From Acidimicrobiales bacterium (GTDB lineage Bacteria; Actinomycetota; Acidimicrobiia; Acidimicrobiales; SZUA-35), in the NCBI GenBank assembly GCA_020629695.1, contig JAHDCV010000017.1, forward strand, positions 1 to 64,000: 64,000 nucleotides of DNA, in the 5' to 3' direction. A model generated the notes under the pieces. The model did no database searches. It was given only the letters and a program-made list of their open reading frames with translations, and had not been told where the DNA came from. Positions 8,580 through 16,183 of this stretch are shown here, piece by piece. The position numbers were made by a program, and so were the translations under genes. The number at the start of each line of letters is the position of its first letter. The first letter of the stretch is position 1.

Positions 8580-8831
8580 ATGAAGGCTGGAATCCACCCC
8601 ACGTACCGCGAGGTCGTCTTCGTCGACCAAGGCGCGGACTTCTCGTTCATCACCCGATCGACCATCGAGACGTCCGAGACGATCGAGTGGGAGGACGGGA
8701 ACACCTACCCGATGGCCAAGGTCGACATCTCGTCCGCCAGCCACCCCTTCTTCACCGGTCAGATGAAGATCGTGGACACCGCCGGTCGCGTGGAGCGCTT
8801 CGAGCGCCGCTACGGCCGTCGCAAGGGCTGA
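8580..8831 (+). CDS. rpmE: 50S ribosomal protein L31, type B (zinc-free)
   Basis: An 83-residue ribosomal protein that bridges the subunits. It begins [16 protein letters not shown] and ends in the basic [11 protein letters not shown] tail typical of L31. It lacks the CxxC zinc-binding cysteines, so it is the zinc-independent (C-) form. In bacteria with both forms this one replaces the zinc form under zinc limitation. As it occupies the standard rho-rpmE-prfA position, it may be the main L31 here. The ATG has GGAGAG closely upstream (8570-8575). Confidence 0.95.
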   Translation: MKAGIHPTYREVVFVDQGADFSFITRSTIETSETIEWEDGNTYPMAKVDISSASHPFFTGQMKIVDTAGRVERFERRYGRRKG

Positions 8832-8867
8832 CCACACTCACCTTGATCGAGCGGAACGGCCACGCCC

Positions 8868-9881
8868 GTGCGTGACGCCGAGCAACGGTCCGCCCAACGC
8901 CAACGTCTCGCCGGTGCGCGCCTTCGGGCGCTCTCTGGCGCGTTCGGGCTGCACCCGGGCGATCCCGGTGTCATCCCCCACGGTGCGGTCGGTCGAGACG
9001 GGACGACCGTGTTCGCCGTCATCGACACCGATCATGTCCGGAGCCTCGGCGCCGTCGCGCTGTGGGCCGGGCGTGCCCCGACCGAGCGGATCATCGTGTG
9101 CACCGACGCTGCCGGGTCGGAACTCGCTCGTCGCGCCGGATCTCTCGTCCTGCCGGCCGAGGTCCACACCCACGTCGGCGCCGACACCACACCGGCCGAG
9201 CCGCTGCCGGTCGATCCGGCGCCCGTGTTGTCCGACGAGCACCTTGCCTGGGGGGACCGGTTCGCCGCTGCCGGTGCCCGGCCCGTCGACGACCACGGCC
9301 GCCTGGTCGCCGAGGTCGTCGGTCTCGAGATGGCCCGAACCGAACCGGATCCCGCGGGTGGGGTGGCGATCGAGGTCGGGGTGGGCCGAGCCGATCGGGA
9401 GATCCACGGCATGCTCGATGTGGGTGTCGATGTCGACCGGGTGCTGAGCGACACCGCGGCCCTGGTGGCGGGATTCCGGGTGCCGGGCGGCATGCATCCG
9501 CTGCACCGCGTGGCCCGGGCCCGATGGCTGCGGTCCGTCGTTCTCGACGACCCGGCGGTGGTCGGGATGGACAGCCCGGGCATCCCGCTTCCCCCGCTCC
9601 GATCGGTCGACACCGTCCTGGTCGACGAGCCGGCGGCCGCGTTGTTCACCGGGGGCGACGGTTCGCGCGTCCTCGTCGCCGCCACCGTCGGCTTCGACCC
9701 CGATCTCGGACCGGAGTTGGCCGACCTGGCCGAACGCAGCCTCGCCGACCGTGTGCTCGTCGCGGCGCCGAGTCGGGATGTCGCCCTCGTCCAGCGGTCG
9801 CTCGCCACCGTCGAACTCGACGTCGAGTTGATCGAGACGGCGGAACCCTGGGCCGCCCCGTCGGCCGACGGCGATCGATAG
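8868..9881 (+). CDS. Uncharacterised protein between rpmE and prfA
   Basis: I do not recognise this 337-residue protein. It has no signal peptide, membrane segment or cysteine cluster. It looks like a soluble alpha/beta protein with alternating hydrophobic strands (for example TTVFAVIDTDHV, RIIVCTDAAG, SVDTVLVDEPAAALF, RVLVAATVGFDPDLG). Potentially conserved polar positions lie in EVGVGRADREIHGML and in HPLHRVARARWLR. GTG 8868 is the first start in frame. It is embedded in the translation block rpmE-prfA-prmC, and its stop codon TAG forms part of the prfA -10 box. A translation-related role is only suggested by position. Confidence 0.8.
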   Translation: MRDAEQRSAQRQRLAGARLRALSGAFGLHPGDPGVIPHGAVGRDGTTVFAVIDTDHVRSLGAVALWAGRAPTERIIVCTDAAGSELARRAGSLVLPAEVHTHVGADTTPAEPLPVDPAPVLSDEHLAWGDRFAAAGARPVDDHGRLVAEVVGLEMARTEPDPAGGVAIEVGVGRADREIHGMLDVGVDVDRVLSDTAALVAGFRVPGGMHPLHRVARARWLRSVVLDDPAVVGMDSPGIPLPPLRSVDTVLVDEPAAALFTGGDGSRVLVAATVGFDPDLGPELADLAERSLADRVLVAAPSRDVALVQRSLATVELDVELIETAEPWAAPSADGDR

Positions 9882-9884
9882 CGT
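9879..9884 (+). promoter_or_regulatory. Leaderless -10 box of prfA
   Basis: TAGCGT ends 6 nt before the prfA GTG, and its first three bases are the stop codon of the preceding gene. No Shine-Dalgarno is present, so prfA can be made from a leaderless transcript as well as by readthrough. Confidence 0.5.
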
Positions 9885-9890
9885 CGACTC

Positions 9891-10955
9891 GTGTTGGAAC
9901 GACTCGATGCGCTCGAGCGGGAACTCTCCGACGTCGAAGCCCGCCTCGGCGACCCCGATCTCGCCGCCGATCGCACCGCGTTCGTCGAGATCACGCGCCG
10001 ACATGCGGAACTGACCGACGTCGTCGGCATCGGTCGGGCGCTGCGCACCGCCACCGAGGACGCGGACGCGGCCCGGACCATGATCGCCGAGCTCTCGGGG
10101 GACGATCGTGAGGAGATGCGCGACGAACTCCGGGTCTCGGAGGCGGCCATCGTCCGTGCGACCGATGCGTTCCGGCTCGCGCTGCTCCCGAAGGACCCGA
10201 ACGACGGTCGAGCCGTGATCATGGAGATCCGTGGCGCGGAAGGCGGCGAGGAAGCGAACCTGTTCGCCCGTGACCTGTACGACATGTACGTCTCGTACGC
10301 GAAGCGGCAGCGCTGGTCCACCGATGTGCTCGGTTCGAAGATCTCGGATCGTGGCGGGTTCGCCGAGGTCACGCTGTCGTTCTCGGGGCCCGACGCCTGG
10401 ACCCGCCTGAAGCACGAGGCTGGGCCACACCGCGTGCAGCGGGTGCCCGAGACCGAATCGCAGGGACGGGTCCACACCTCGTCAGCCACCGTCATCGTCC
10501 TGCCGGAGGCGGACGAGGTCGACATCGAGATCGACCAGAACGACCTGCAGATCGACACCTACCGCTCGTCCGGTGCCGGTGGACAGCACGTGAACACGAC
10601 CGACTCCGCCGTGCGTGTCACCCATGTGCCGACCGGCATCACCGTCTCGATGCAGGACGAGAAGTCCCAGCTCCAGAACCGTGAGCGCGCCATGGTCGTG
10701 TTGCGTTCCCGTCTGCTCGCCGCCGAGCAGGACAAGGCCGCGTCGGAGGCTTCCGATGCCCGCCGGGCCCAGATCGGAGGCGGCGGGCGTTCGGAGAAGA
10801 TCCGGACGTACAACTTCAAGGAGAATCGTGTGACCGATCATCGGATCGGGCTCACCATCCACAAGCTCGATCGGGTGCTCGCCGGCGAACTCGATGACGT
10901 CGTCGACGCGCTGGTCGCCGATGAGCGCACCCGGCAACTCGCGGCCGATGGCTGA
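9891..10955 (+). CDS. prfA: Peptide chain release factor 1
   Basis: Recognises UAA/UAG in the ribosomal A site and triggers peptide release. The GGQ motif is residues 230-232 (SSGAGGQHVN), whose glutamine is the methylation target of PrmC, encoded next. The RVPETESQGRVHTSSATV segment and the N-terminal coiled domain match RF1 rather than RF2, and 354 residues is standard. The GTG start follows a TAGCGT box by 6 nt. The end overlaps prmC by 8 bases. Confidence 0.96.
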   Translation: MLERLDALERELSDVEARLGDPDLAADRTAFVEITRRHAELTDVVGIGRALRTATEDADAARTMIAELSGDDREEMRDELRVSEAAIVRATDAFRLALLPKDPNDGRAVIMEIRGAEGGEEANLFARDLYDMYVSYAKRQRWSTDVLGSKISDRGGFAEVTLSFSGPDAWTRLKHEAGPHRVQRVPETESQGRVHTSSATVIVLPEADEVDIEIDQNDLQIDTYRSSGAGGQHVNTTDSAVRVTHVPTGITVSMQDEKSQLQNRERAMVVLRSRLLAAEQDKAASEASDARRAQIGGGGRSEKIRTYNFKENRVTDHRIGLTIHKLDRVLAGELDDVVDALVADERTRQLAADG

Positions 10956-11844
10956 GTCGGACGATCACGACGGCATCCCCTGGGCCGCGTTCGTCGTCGA
11001 GACCGAACGCCATCTCGCCGCGGCTGGGCTGCCGAACGCCGCCAGGGAAGCCCGGTGGATCGTCGAGGAGGCGACCGGCGCCGACCGGCTCGACGAGGTG
11101 CTGGACGCGGCGGCGACCACGCGGGGCGTGGCCGCCCTCGATCGGATGGTCGGTCGCCGACTGGCGGGTGTGCCCATCCAGTACGTGCTCGGGCACTGGC
11201 CGTTCCGCAGCCTGGATCTGCTCATCGACGAGCGGGTCCTGATCCCGCGCCCCGAGACCGAGATCGTCGCGGGCCACGCCATCGATGAGGCGCTGGCCGC
11301 GCGCCGGCGCCGGGATCTTCCGGTGGTCGTGGACCTGGGCGCCGGGTCGGGAGCGATCGGCCTGAGCGTCGCGGCCGAGGTGCCCGAGCTCGAGGTCTGG
11401 CTCGTGGAGCGCTCCACCGCCGCCCTGGCCGTCGCCAGAGCGAACCTCGCCGGCCTCGGTCGGCGCGCCGCGGGCGTGCGTCTGGTCGAAGGGTCCTGGT
11501 TCGAGCCGCTCCCTGACGAACTCGAGGGTGCGGTGTCGGTGATCGTGTCGAACCCGCCGTATGTCGCGCCCGACGCCGAGCTCGACCCGTCGGTGCTCGA
11601 CCACGAACCGGCCGAGGCGTTGTTCGCCGACGAGGCCGGGTATGCGGATCTGCACCATCTGGTCGACGAAGCACCCCGTTGGCTCGAGGGTGATGGTGCC
11701 CTGGTGCTCGAGATGGACCCCTCACAGACCGAGCCGGTCGCCGCCCGCTGCCGACGCGTCTTCGCCTCGGTGGACGTCCACACCGATCTCGCCGGGCTGG
11801 CCCGGTCCGTCGTCGCCAGGCGACCGATCCGCCCCCTGCGTTAG
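10948..11844 (+). CDS. prmC: Release-factor glutamine methyltransferase
   Basis: SAM-dependent enzyme that N5-methylates the GGQ glutamine of release factors. It has an N-terminal helical RF-binding domain, the SAM loop DLGAGSGAIGLS and the catalytic N202-P-P-Y205. ATG 10948 overlaps the end of prfA by 8 nt and gives 298 residues; the frame is open further upstream inside prfA. The placement right after prfA is conserved and reflects enzyme-substrate coupling. In most Actinobacteria a Sua5-type gene follows, but here it lies elsewhere (33976). Confidence 0.95.
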   Translation: MAESDDHDGIPWAAFVVETERHLAAAGLPNAAREARWIVEEATGADRLDEVLDAAATTRGVAALDRMVGRRLAGVPIQYVLGHWPFRSLDLLIDERVLIPRPETEIVAGHAIDEALAARRRRDLPVVVDLGAGSGAIGLSVAAEVPELEVWLVERSTAALAVARANLAGLGRRAAGVRLVEGSWFEPLPDELEGAVSVIVSNPPYVAPDAELDPSVLDHEPAEALFADEAGYADLHHLVDEAPRWLEGDGALVLEMDPSQTEPVAARCRRVFASVDVHTDLAGLARSVVARRPIRPLR

Positions 11845-11845
11845 T

Positions 11846-11865
11846 CTCCCTCCGGCAGAGGGAGG
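11846..11865 (+). promoter_or_regulatory. Hairpin covering the Shine-Dalgarno of the cNMP-binding gene
   Basis: CTCCCTC-CGGCA-GAGGGAG is a perfect 7-bp stem with a 5-nt loop. Its 3' arm is the Shine-Dalgarno GAGGGAGG, 5 nt before ATG 11871. A TAGTCT hexamer at 11842-11847 could act as a -10, starting RNA inside the hairpin and removing its left arm. Readthrough RNA from prmC would keep the ribosome site closed. Confidence 0.5.
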
Positions 11866-11870
11866 TTCCG

Positions 11871-12299
11871 ATGTTCGGACGCAATGGAAAGCTCGACACG
11901 GACTGGCTGGCATCGGTGCCGTTCTTCAGTGGCTTCGACGCCTCGACGCTCAAGAGCGCGAGCCAGCTCGGCGAGAAGCAGCAGGTCGAGGCCGGCGCGG
12001 TGCTGATCGACCAGGGCCGGGTCGGTGACGCGTGCTACGTGATCGTCGAGGGCAACGCCATGGTCCAGATGAACGGTGAGTACGTCACGACCGTCGGTGC
12101 CGGTTCGATGGTCGGTGAGATGGCCCTCATCGAGTACCGCCCTCGCAATGCGAGCGTGATCGCCGAGACCGCGATGACACTGGTCGCCTTCGGCACGAGC
12201 GAGTTCCGCGCTCTGCTCGACAAGTCGCCCGAGCTGAGCGAGTCGGTGCTGGCTCAGCTCAACAGCCGCCTCCGGGCCAACGAAGCCCGTAACGGCTGA
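11871..12299 (+). CDS. Single-domain cyclic-nucleotide-binding protein
   Basis: A 142-residue protein made of one cNMP-binding beta-barrel. It starts with a helical WLASVPFFSGFD segment, then the strands EAGAVLIDQGRVGDACYVIVEG. The phosphate-binding cassette is VGEMALIEYRPRNASV (about residues 85-100), with the E and R expected to hold the ribose and phosphate. There is no helix-turn-helix or catalytic domain, so it may act as a free cAMP-responsive subunit or scaffold; its partner is unknown. Its Shine-Dalgarno lies in a hairpin. It sits two bases before rpiB and is probably co-transcribed with it. Confidence 0.88.
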   Translation: MFGRNGKLDTDWLASVPFFSGFDASTLKSASQLGEKQQVEAGAVLIDQGRVGDACYVIVEGNAMVQMNGEYVTTVGAGSMVGEMALIEYRPRNASVIAETAMTLVAFGTSEFRALLDKSPELSESVLAQLNSRLRANEARNG

Positions 12300-12301
12300 T
12301 C

Positions 12302-12739
12302 GTGAAGCTCGCCTTCGGCTCGGACCATGCCGGTCGAGCGCTCCGCCTGCTGCTCGCCGACCACGTCATCGCGGCGGGCCACGAGGTGCTGGATCTGGGC
12401 ACGCACACCGACGACTCGGTCGACTACCCGGACTTCGGCGCGGCCGTGGGCCGGGCGGTCGCGAGCGGCGAGGCCGAACTGGGCATCGCCGTGTGCGGCT
12501 CGGGCATCGGGATCGCCATCGCCGCGAACAAGGTCGACGGCGTGCGGGCCGCCACGGTGCACGACGTGACCTCGGCCCGGATGACCCGGCTCCACAACGA
12601 CGCCAACGTCTGCTGTCTCGGGGAGCGGTTCACCGGACCACAGGTGGCGCTCGATGCGGTCGACGCCTTCCTCTCGACCGACTTCGAGGGCGGCCGTCAT
12701 GCCCGCCGTGTGGGCAAGATCGCCGATCTGGAAAACTGA
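12302..12739 (+). CDS. rpiB: Ribose-5-phosphate isomerase B
   Basis: Interconverts ribose-5-phosphate and ribulose-5-phosphate in the pentose phosphate pathway. The RpiB signature is clear: FGSDHAGRALR at the N-terminus, the catalytic C65 in A-V-C-G-S-G-I-G, and ARMTRLHNDANV. At 145 residues it is a little shorter than many actinobacterial RpiB proteins. GTG 12302 begins two bases after the preceding stop. Confidence 0.95.
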   Translation: MKLAFGSDHAGRALRLLLADHVIAAGHEVLDLGTHTDDSVDYPDFGAAVGRAVASGEAELGIAVCGSGIGIAIAANKVDGVRAATVHDVTSARMTRLHNDANVCCLGERFTGPQVALDAVDAFLSTDFEGGRHARRVGKIADLEN

Positions 12740-12784
12740 GCCCGGTCGGGCGCGTCCGGCGCCGCAGCGTGTTGACTTCGTGCC

Positions 12785-14026
12785 ATGCCTTGGCCAACAC
12801 GTCACGATGATCCCGTCTTCGGCCTCCTCGATGCCGAGCAGGAGCGCCAGAACACCGGCCTCCAGCTGATCGCCTCCGAGAACTTCGCGTCGCCCGCCGT
12901 GATGGCTGCGACCGGTTCGGTGTTCACCAACAAATACTCCGAGGGGTACCCGGGCAAGCGCTACTACGGCGGCAACGTCGTGGCCGACGACGTCGAGGAT
13001 CTCGCCCGTCAGCGGATCTGTGAGCTGTTCGGCGCGGATCACGCCAACGTCCAGCCCCACTCGGGGGCGAACGCGAACATGGCGGTGTTCCAGGCGCTGC
13101 TCGAGCCAGGCGACACCGTCCTCGGCCTCAGCCTCGATCACGGTGGTCACCTGACGCACGGCTCGCCGGTGAACGCTTCGGGTCTGCTCTACGACTTCGT
13201 CGGCTACAAGCTGACCTCGGGCGATGAGCGCATCGATCTCGAGAGCCTCGCCGCCCAGGCCCGTGAGCATCGTCCGAAGCTGATCATCGCGGGTGCGACG
13301 GCGTACCCCCGCATCATCGACGCCGAGCCCTACCGGAAGATCGCCGACGAGGTCGGCGCGCTCCTGATGTTCGACGCCGCCCACATCGCCGGTCTGATCG
13401 CCGGTGGGGTGCATCCGAACCCGATGCCGTTCTGCGACATCATGACCTTCACGACGCACAAGACCCTCCGGGGCCCACGCGGTGGCTGCATCCTGTCGAC
13501 CGAGGCGCTCGCCAAGGCCATCGACAAGGCGATCTTCCCCGGCCAGCAGGGTGGACCCCAGGTCCACTCCATCGCGGCCAAGGCGGTCGCGTTCGGGGAA
13601 GCCCAGACCGACGAGTTCAAGGCCTACGCCGCGCAGATCGTCGCCAACGCCGCCGCCCTCGCCGAGGCGCTCGCCGGGCAGGGGTTCCGACTGGTCTCCG
13701 GTGGCACCGACAACCACCTGCTTCTCTGCGACCTCCGGACCTTCGACGCCGACCTCACCGGCAAGGAAGCCCAGATCGTGCTCGACGAGGCCGGGATCAC
13801 CCTGAATCGGAACACGATTCCGGACGACCCGCGCTCGCCGTTCGTCACCTCGGGCATCCGCATCGGGACGCCAGCGGTCACGACGCAGGGCATGGGTCCG
13901 GACGAGATGGTCGAGATCGCCCGTCTCATCGCCGAGACCCTGCGCAATCGGACCGACGCCGCCGCGGTCGCCGGGATCCGCGCCGAGGTGGCCGCGCTGT
14001 GCGGGCGCTTCACCCCGTACAACTGA
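12785..14026 (+). CDS. glyA: Serine hydroxymethyltransferase
   Basis: PLP enzyme that interconverts serine and glycine while loading tetrahydrofolate with a one-carbon unit. It has the PLP lysine K226 in [12 protein letters not shown], the early [13 protein letters not shown] and [15 protein letters not shown] signatures, and a family-typical length of 413. It starts at ATG 12785, 45 nt after rpiB; a TTGACT hexamer 7 nt before the ATG may be a degenerate leaderless -10. SHMT in the prmC-to-wecA interval is a common actinobacterial arrangement. Confidence 0.96.
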   Translation: MPWPTRHDDPVFGLLDAEQERQNTGLQLIASENFASPAVMAATGSVFTNKYSEGYPGKRYYGGNVVADDVEDLARQRICELFGADHANVQPHSGANANMAVFQALLEPGDTVLGLSLDHGGHLTHGSPVNASGLLYDFVGYKLTSGDERIDLESLAAQAREHRPKLIIAGATAYPRIIDAEPYRKIADEVGALLMFDAAHIAGLIAGGVHPNPMPFCDIMTFTTHKTLRGPRGGCILSTEALAKAIDKAIFPGQQGGPQVHSIAAKAVAFGEAQTDEFKAYAAQIVANAAALAEALAGQGFRLVSGGTDNHLLLCDLRTFDADLTGKEAQIVLDEAGITLNRNTIPDDPRSPFVTSGIRIGTPAVTTQGMGPDEMVEIARLIAETLRNRTDAAAVAGIRAEVAALCGRFTPYN

Positions 14027-14055
14027 CCCGGGGAGACTGCGGGTCCCGCAGCCGG

Positions 14056-14061
14056 TAGGTT
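14056..14061 (+). promoter_or_regulatory. Leaderless -10 box before the wecA upstream ORF
   Basis: TAGGTT ends 7 nt before GTG 14069. The spacing matches the other leaderless promoters of the window, placing the RNA start at or next to this GTG rather than at the wecA ATG 56 nt downstream. Confidence 0.5.
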
Positions 14062-14068
14062 CACGGCC

Positions 14069-14128
14069 GTGAGCTGTCCTTCGGCGATCGCCAGGTCGTC
14101 GGTTCGTGCCCCCGGACTCCGCCGATGA
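14069..14128 (+). CDS. 19-codon upstream ORF coupled to wecA
   Basis: A GTG 7 nt after a TAGGTT box opens a 19-residue frame rich in Arg and Ser (Arg at 9, 13, 18 and 19; Cys at 3). Its TGA overlaps the wecA start codon as ATGA. The wecA ATG itself has no Shine-Dalgarno, so ribosomes finishing this leader peptide would be the natural way to start wecA. The peptide has no recognisable family and may matter only as a coupling or attenuation device. It is too short for codon statistics, so the call rests on the promoter spacing and the exact overlap. Confidence 0.45.
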   Translation: MSCPSAIARSSVRAPGLRR

Positions 14129-15285
14129 CGCCGTCCCTCGGGAGCTATGTGGTGGTGGGTGCCGTCGCTGCGTTGGTGACGGTGTTGACCGTGCCGATGT
14201 TCCGACTGCTCGCGCCCGTCATCGGCGGCATGACCGATCCCGATGAGCGTCGCGTGCACGCCGAACCGACGTCGTCGCTCGGCGGCGGTGCGCTCTTCCT
14301 GGGCTTTCTCGCCGCCGTGGTGGTCGCGTGGGCTTCGGGTTGGTTCGAGTCGACGTTCTCGAGCTCCTCCGAGCCGATCGGGCTGGTCGCGGGAGCGACC
14401 ATCGCCTACCTGGTCGGTGTGCGAGACGACGTCCGGGAGATCTCCGCCCCGGCGAAGACGGCGGGGCTCGTGGTTGCCGCATCGGCGCTGGTGTTCGGGG
14501 GTGTCTCGATCATCTACTTCCGGGTGCCCTTCCTCGATCTGTTCGTTCCGGGCGCCGACATCGCGTTCCTGCTCACGGTGCTGTGGGTGCTCGGCATGAC
14601 CACGGCACTCAACTTCATCGACGGTCTGGACGGTCTGGCCGCCGGGATCGTCGGCATCGGTTCGTTGTCGTTCTTCGCCTACGCGTGGCAGTTGACCTCC
14701 GAGGGACTCATCCGCGGCGGCAATCTCGGACCCCTGATCGCGATCATCGTGACCGGCGTGTGCGTCGGATTCCTCCCTTGGAACGTGCATCCGGCCCGCA
14801 TCTTCATGGGTGATGGCGGTGCGTTGTTGTTGGGGACCCTCGTCGCCGCATCGACCATGGCGGTCGGTGGCCGGACCGACGTGCCCTACTCGGGGCAGAC
14901 GTTCTTCTTCTACGCACCGCTGGTGATTCCGCTGCTGATCCTCGGTGTACCGGTGTTCGACACCATGTTCGCCATCGTTCGTCGAGCCGTGTCGGGCAAG
15001 GGCGTGGCCACGGCCGACATGGGGCATCTCCATCACCGGCTCATCAAGCTCGGGCACGGACATCGGCGCTCCGTGGCGATCCTGTGGGCGTGGACGGCGC
15101 TGCTGAGCGGGTTCGTGCTCTGGCCGACCTACCAGGACGGTCGCTTCGACGCGATCGTGCCCATCGGCGTCGCCGCGCTCGGCCTCCTGCTCTTCACGCT
15201 GTTCCATCCGTCGCTGAGCCGAGAGCGTGTCGATCCCGCGGCGAAGGCGGCATCCGCTCCACGAGCGGGTGAATCGACTTCGTGA
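14125..15285 (+). CDS. wecA: WecA/TagO-type undecaprenyl-phosphate sugar-1-phosphate transferase
   Basis: Polytopic membrane enzyme (about 10-11 helices in 386 residues) that moves a sugar-1-phosphate, usually GlcNAc-1-P, from UDP-sugar onto undecaprenyl- or decaprenyl-phosphate to start cell-wall or arabinogalactan-linker glycan synthesis. Visible motifs are DERRVHAEPTSSLGG, the Mg-binding N163-F-I-D-G-L-D169 loop, FMGDGGALLLG, and the His-rich HLHHRLIKLGHGHR loop that defines WecA-like members and separates them from MraY. It sits directly before the atp operon, as in many Actinobacteria. Its stop codon falls inside a CRP-type palindrome. Confidence 0.92.
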   Translation: MTPSLGSYVVVGAVAALVTVLTVPMFRLLAPVIGGMTDPDERRVHAEPTSSLGGGALFLGFLAAVVVAWASGWFESTFSSSSEPIGLVAGATIAYLVGVRDDVREISAPAKTAGLVVAASALVFGGVSIIYFRVPFLDLFVPGADIAFLLTVLWVLGMTTALNFIDGLDGLAAGIVGIGSLSFFAYAWQLTSEGLIRGGNLGPLIAIIVTGVCVGFLPWNVHPARIFMGDGGALLLGTLVAASTMAVGGRTDVPYSGQTFFFYAPLVIPLLILGVPVFDTMFAIVRRAVSGKGVATADMGHLHHRLIKLGHGHRRSVAILWAWTALLSGFVLWPTYQDGRFDAIVPIGVAALGLLLFTLFHPSLSRERVDPAAKAASAPRAGESTS

Positions 15286-15296
15286 AGTTTTTCACA
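15281..15296. promoter_or_regulatory. CRP/GlxR-type binding site before the atp operon
   Basis: CGTGA-AGTTTT-TCACA matches the CRP-family consensus TGTGA-N6-TCACA at 9 of 10 specified positions. It lies 7 bp upstream of a -35-like TTGCGG, centred about 50 bp before the predicted start, and overlaps the wecA stop. Control of ATP synthase by a CRP-type regulator is inferred; no such regulator gene is in the window. Confidence 0.55.
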
Positions 15297-15303
15297 AAAG
15301 CGG

Positions 15304-15332
15304 TTGCGGCCCGTACCACAGCTTCGTAACCT
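15304..15332 (+). promoter_or_regulatory. atp operon promoter
   Basis: TTGCGG (15304-15309), a 17-bp spacer and TAACCT (15327-15332) form the best -35/-10 pair in the window. The predicted RNA start is near 15338-15340, at the GTG chosen for the first gene of the operon. Confidence 0.5.
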
Positions 15333-15336
15333 CGCC

Positions 15337-15654
15337 GTGTCGCCCCGCCCCCGAGGTGCCGAGACTCCCGTGGAAACGACCACAGCATCTGCATCGCGCC
15401 CAGCGCTGACCGATGGGCTTCTGCGATCCTCCGGCGGCTATGAGCTCGTGCTCGCCGCCGTCATCCTCGGACTGATCGGCCTGGCGCTCGACCGCTGGCT
15501 CGGGTGGACCCCGATCCTCACCGTCGTGTTCTCCATTCTCGGATTCGCCGGCGCCGTCGTGTCGGTCTGGGCCCGGTATCGGGCCGAGATCGCCCGTCTC
15601 GACGCCGAGACCGCCGCTCTTCGGGCGGCCGCCAACCGGGGCGGTTCCGCATGA
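15337..15654 (+). CDS. AtpZ/AtpI-family ATP synthase accessory protein
   Basis: A protein of about 105 residues with two membrane helices (AAVILGLIGLALDRWLGW and PILTVVFSILGFAGAVVSVW) followed by a basic cytoplasmic tail, the AtpZ/AtpI layout. Relatives help c-ring assembly or magnesium supply to the ATP synthase. The start is uncertain. GTG 15337 follows a TAACCT box by 4 nt, while TTG 15304 and GTG 15370 are also in frame. It overlaps the next gene by ATGA, making it the first gene of the atp operon. Confidence 0.75.
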   Translation: MSPRPRGAETPVETTTASASRPALTDGLLRSSGGYELVLAAVILGLIGLALDRWLGWTPILTVVFSILGFAGAVVSVWARYRAEIARLDAETAALRAAANRGGSA

Positions 15655-16109
15655 CGGCATTCGTCGACCGGCTCGAAGGTCCGTCTCCGGCGATGGAGAT
15701 CGCCAAGGACATGGTGACCCGCGGCCTGTGGGCCGTGCCCGTCGGCCTCGGCCTCGGTGCCCTGGCCGCCGGGTTCAACGGCGCCGTCTCGGTCGCCTAC
15801 GCCATGGCACTGGTTCTCGTGAACTTCCTGCTCGCGGCCTACACGCTGGCTGCCGCGGCCCGGGTTTCGTTCGCACTCGTCGCCGGAGCCGCCCTCGGCG
15901 GCTATGCCGTGCGGCTCGGTCTCATCCTGATTGCGTTCCTACTCGTCAGGGACGCGTCCTGGATGGCTAAGGTGCCGTTCGGCATCGCGATCATCGTCAC
16001 CCACCTGGTGTTGTTGGTCTGGGAGCTCCGATACGTTTCGGCGTCGATGGCCCACCCGGGCCTGAAACCGAGCGTCTCCGGGCAACCGGCCGCCGGCTCC
16101 CGCCGGTGA
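15651..16109 (+). CDS. ATP synthase subunit I-like membrane protein
   Basis: A 152-residue protein with four predicted membrane helices after a short cytoplasmic N-terminus: about LWAVPVGLGLGALAAGF, YAMALVLVNFLLAAYTL, a Gly-rich third helix and GIAIIVTHLVLLVWEL. This matches AtpI (uncI), the non-structural gene that precedes atpB and assists Fo assembly. It is coupled to the previous gene by ATGA and lies 74 nt before atpB. Sequence identity in this family is low, so the call leans on topology and position. Confidence 0.7.
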   Translation: MTAFVDRLEGPSPAMEIAKDMVTRGLWAVPVGLGLGALAAGFNGAVSVAYAMALVLVNFLLAAYTLAAAARVSFALVAGAALGGYAVRLGLILIAFLLVRDASWMAKVPFGIAIIVTHLVLLVWELRYVSASMAHPGLKPSVSGQPAAGSRR

Positions 16110-16183
16110 CGACGTCAACGCCGGTCCCGACGGTCTCCGCCGTCGTGTCCGCATAGATCTCCACAAGTACAGGAGCAACGCGA

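Noticed and set aside
11846-11864. Inverted repeat after prmC as a terminator
   Set aside because: No T tract follows, and its right arm is the Shine-Dalgarno of the next gene, so a translational role fits better.
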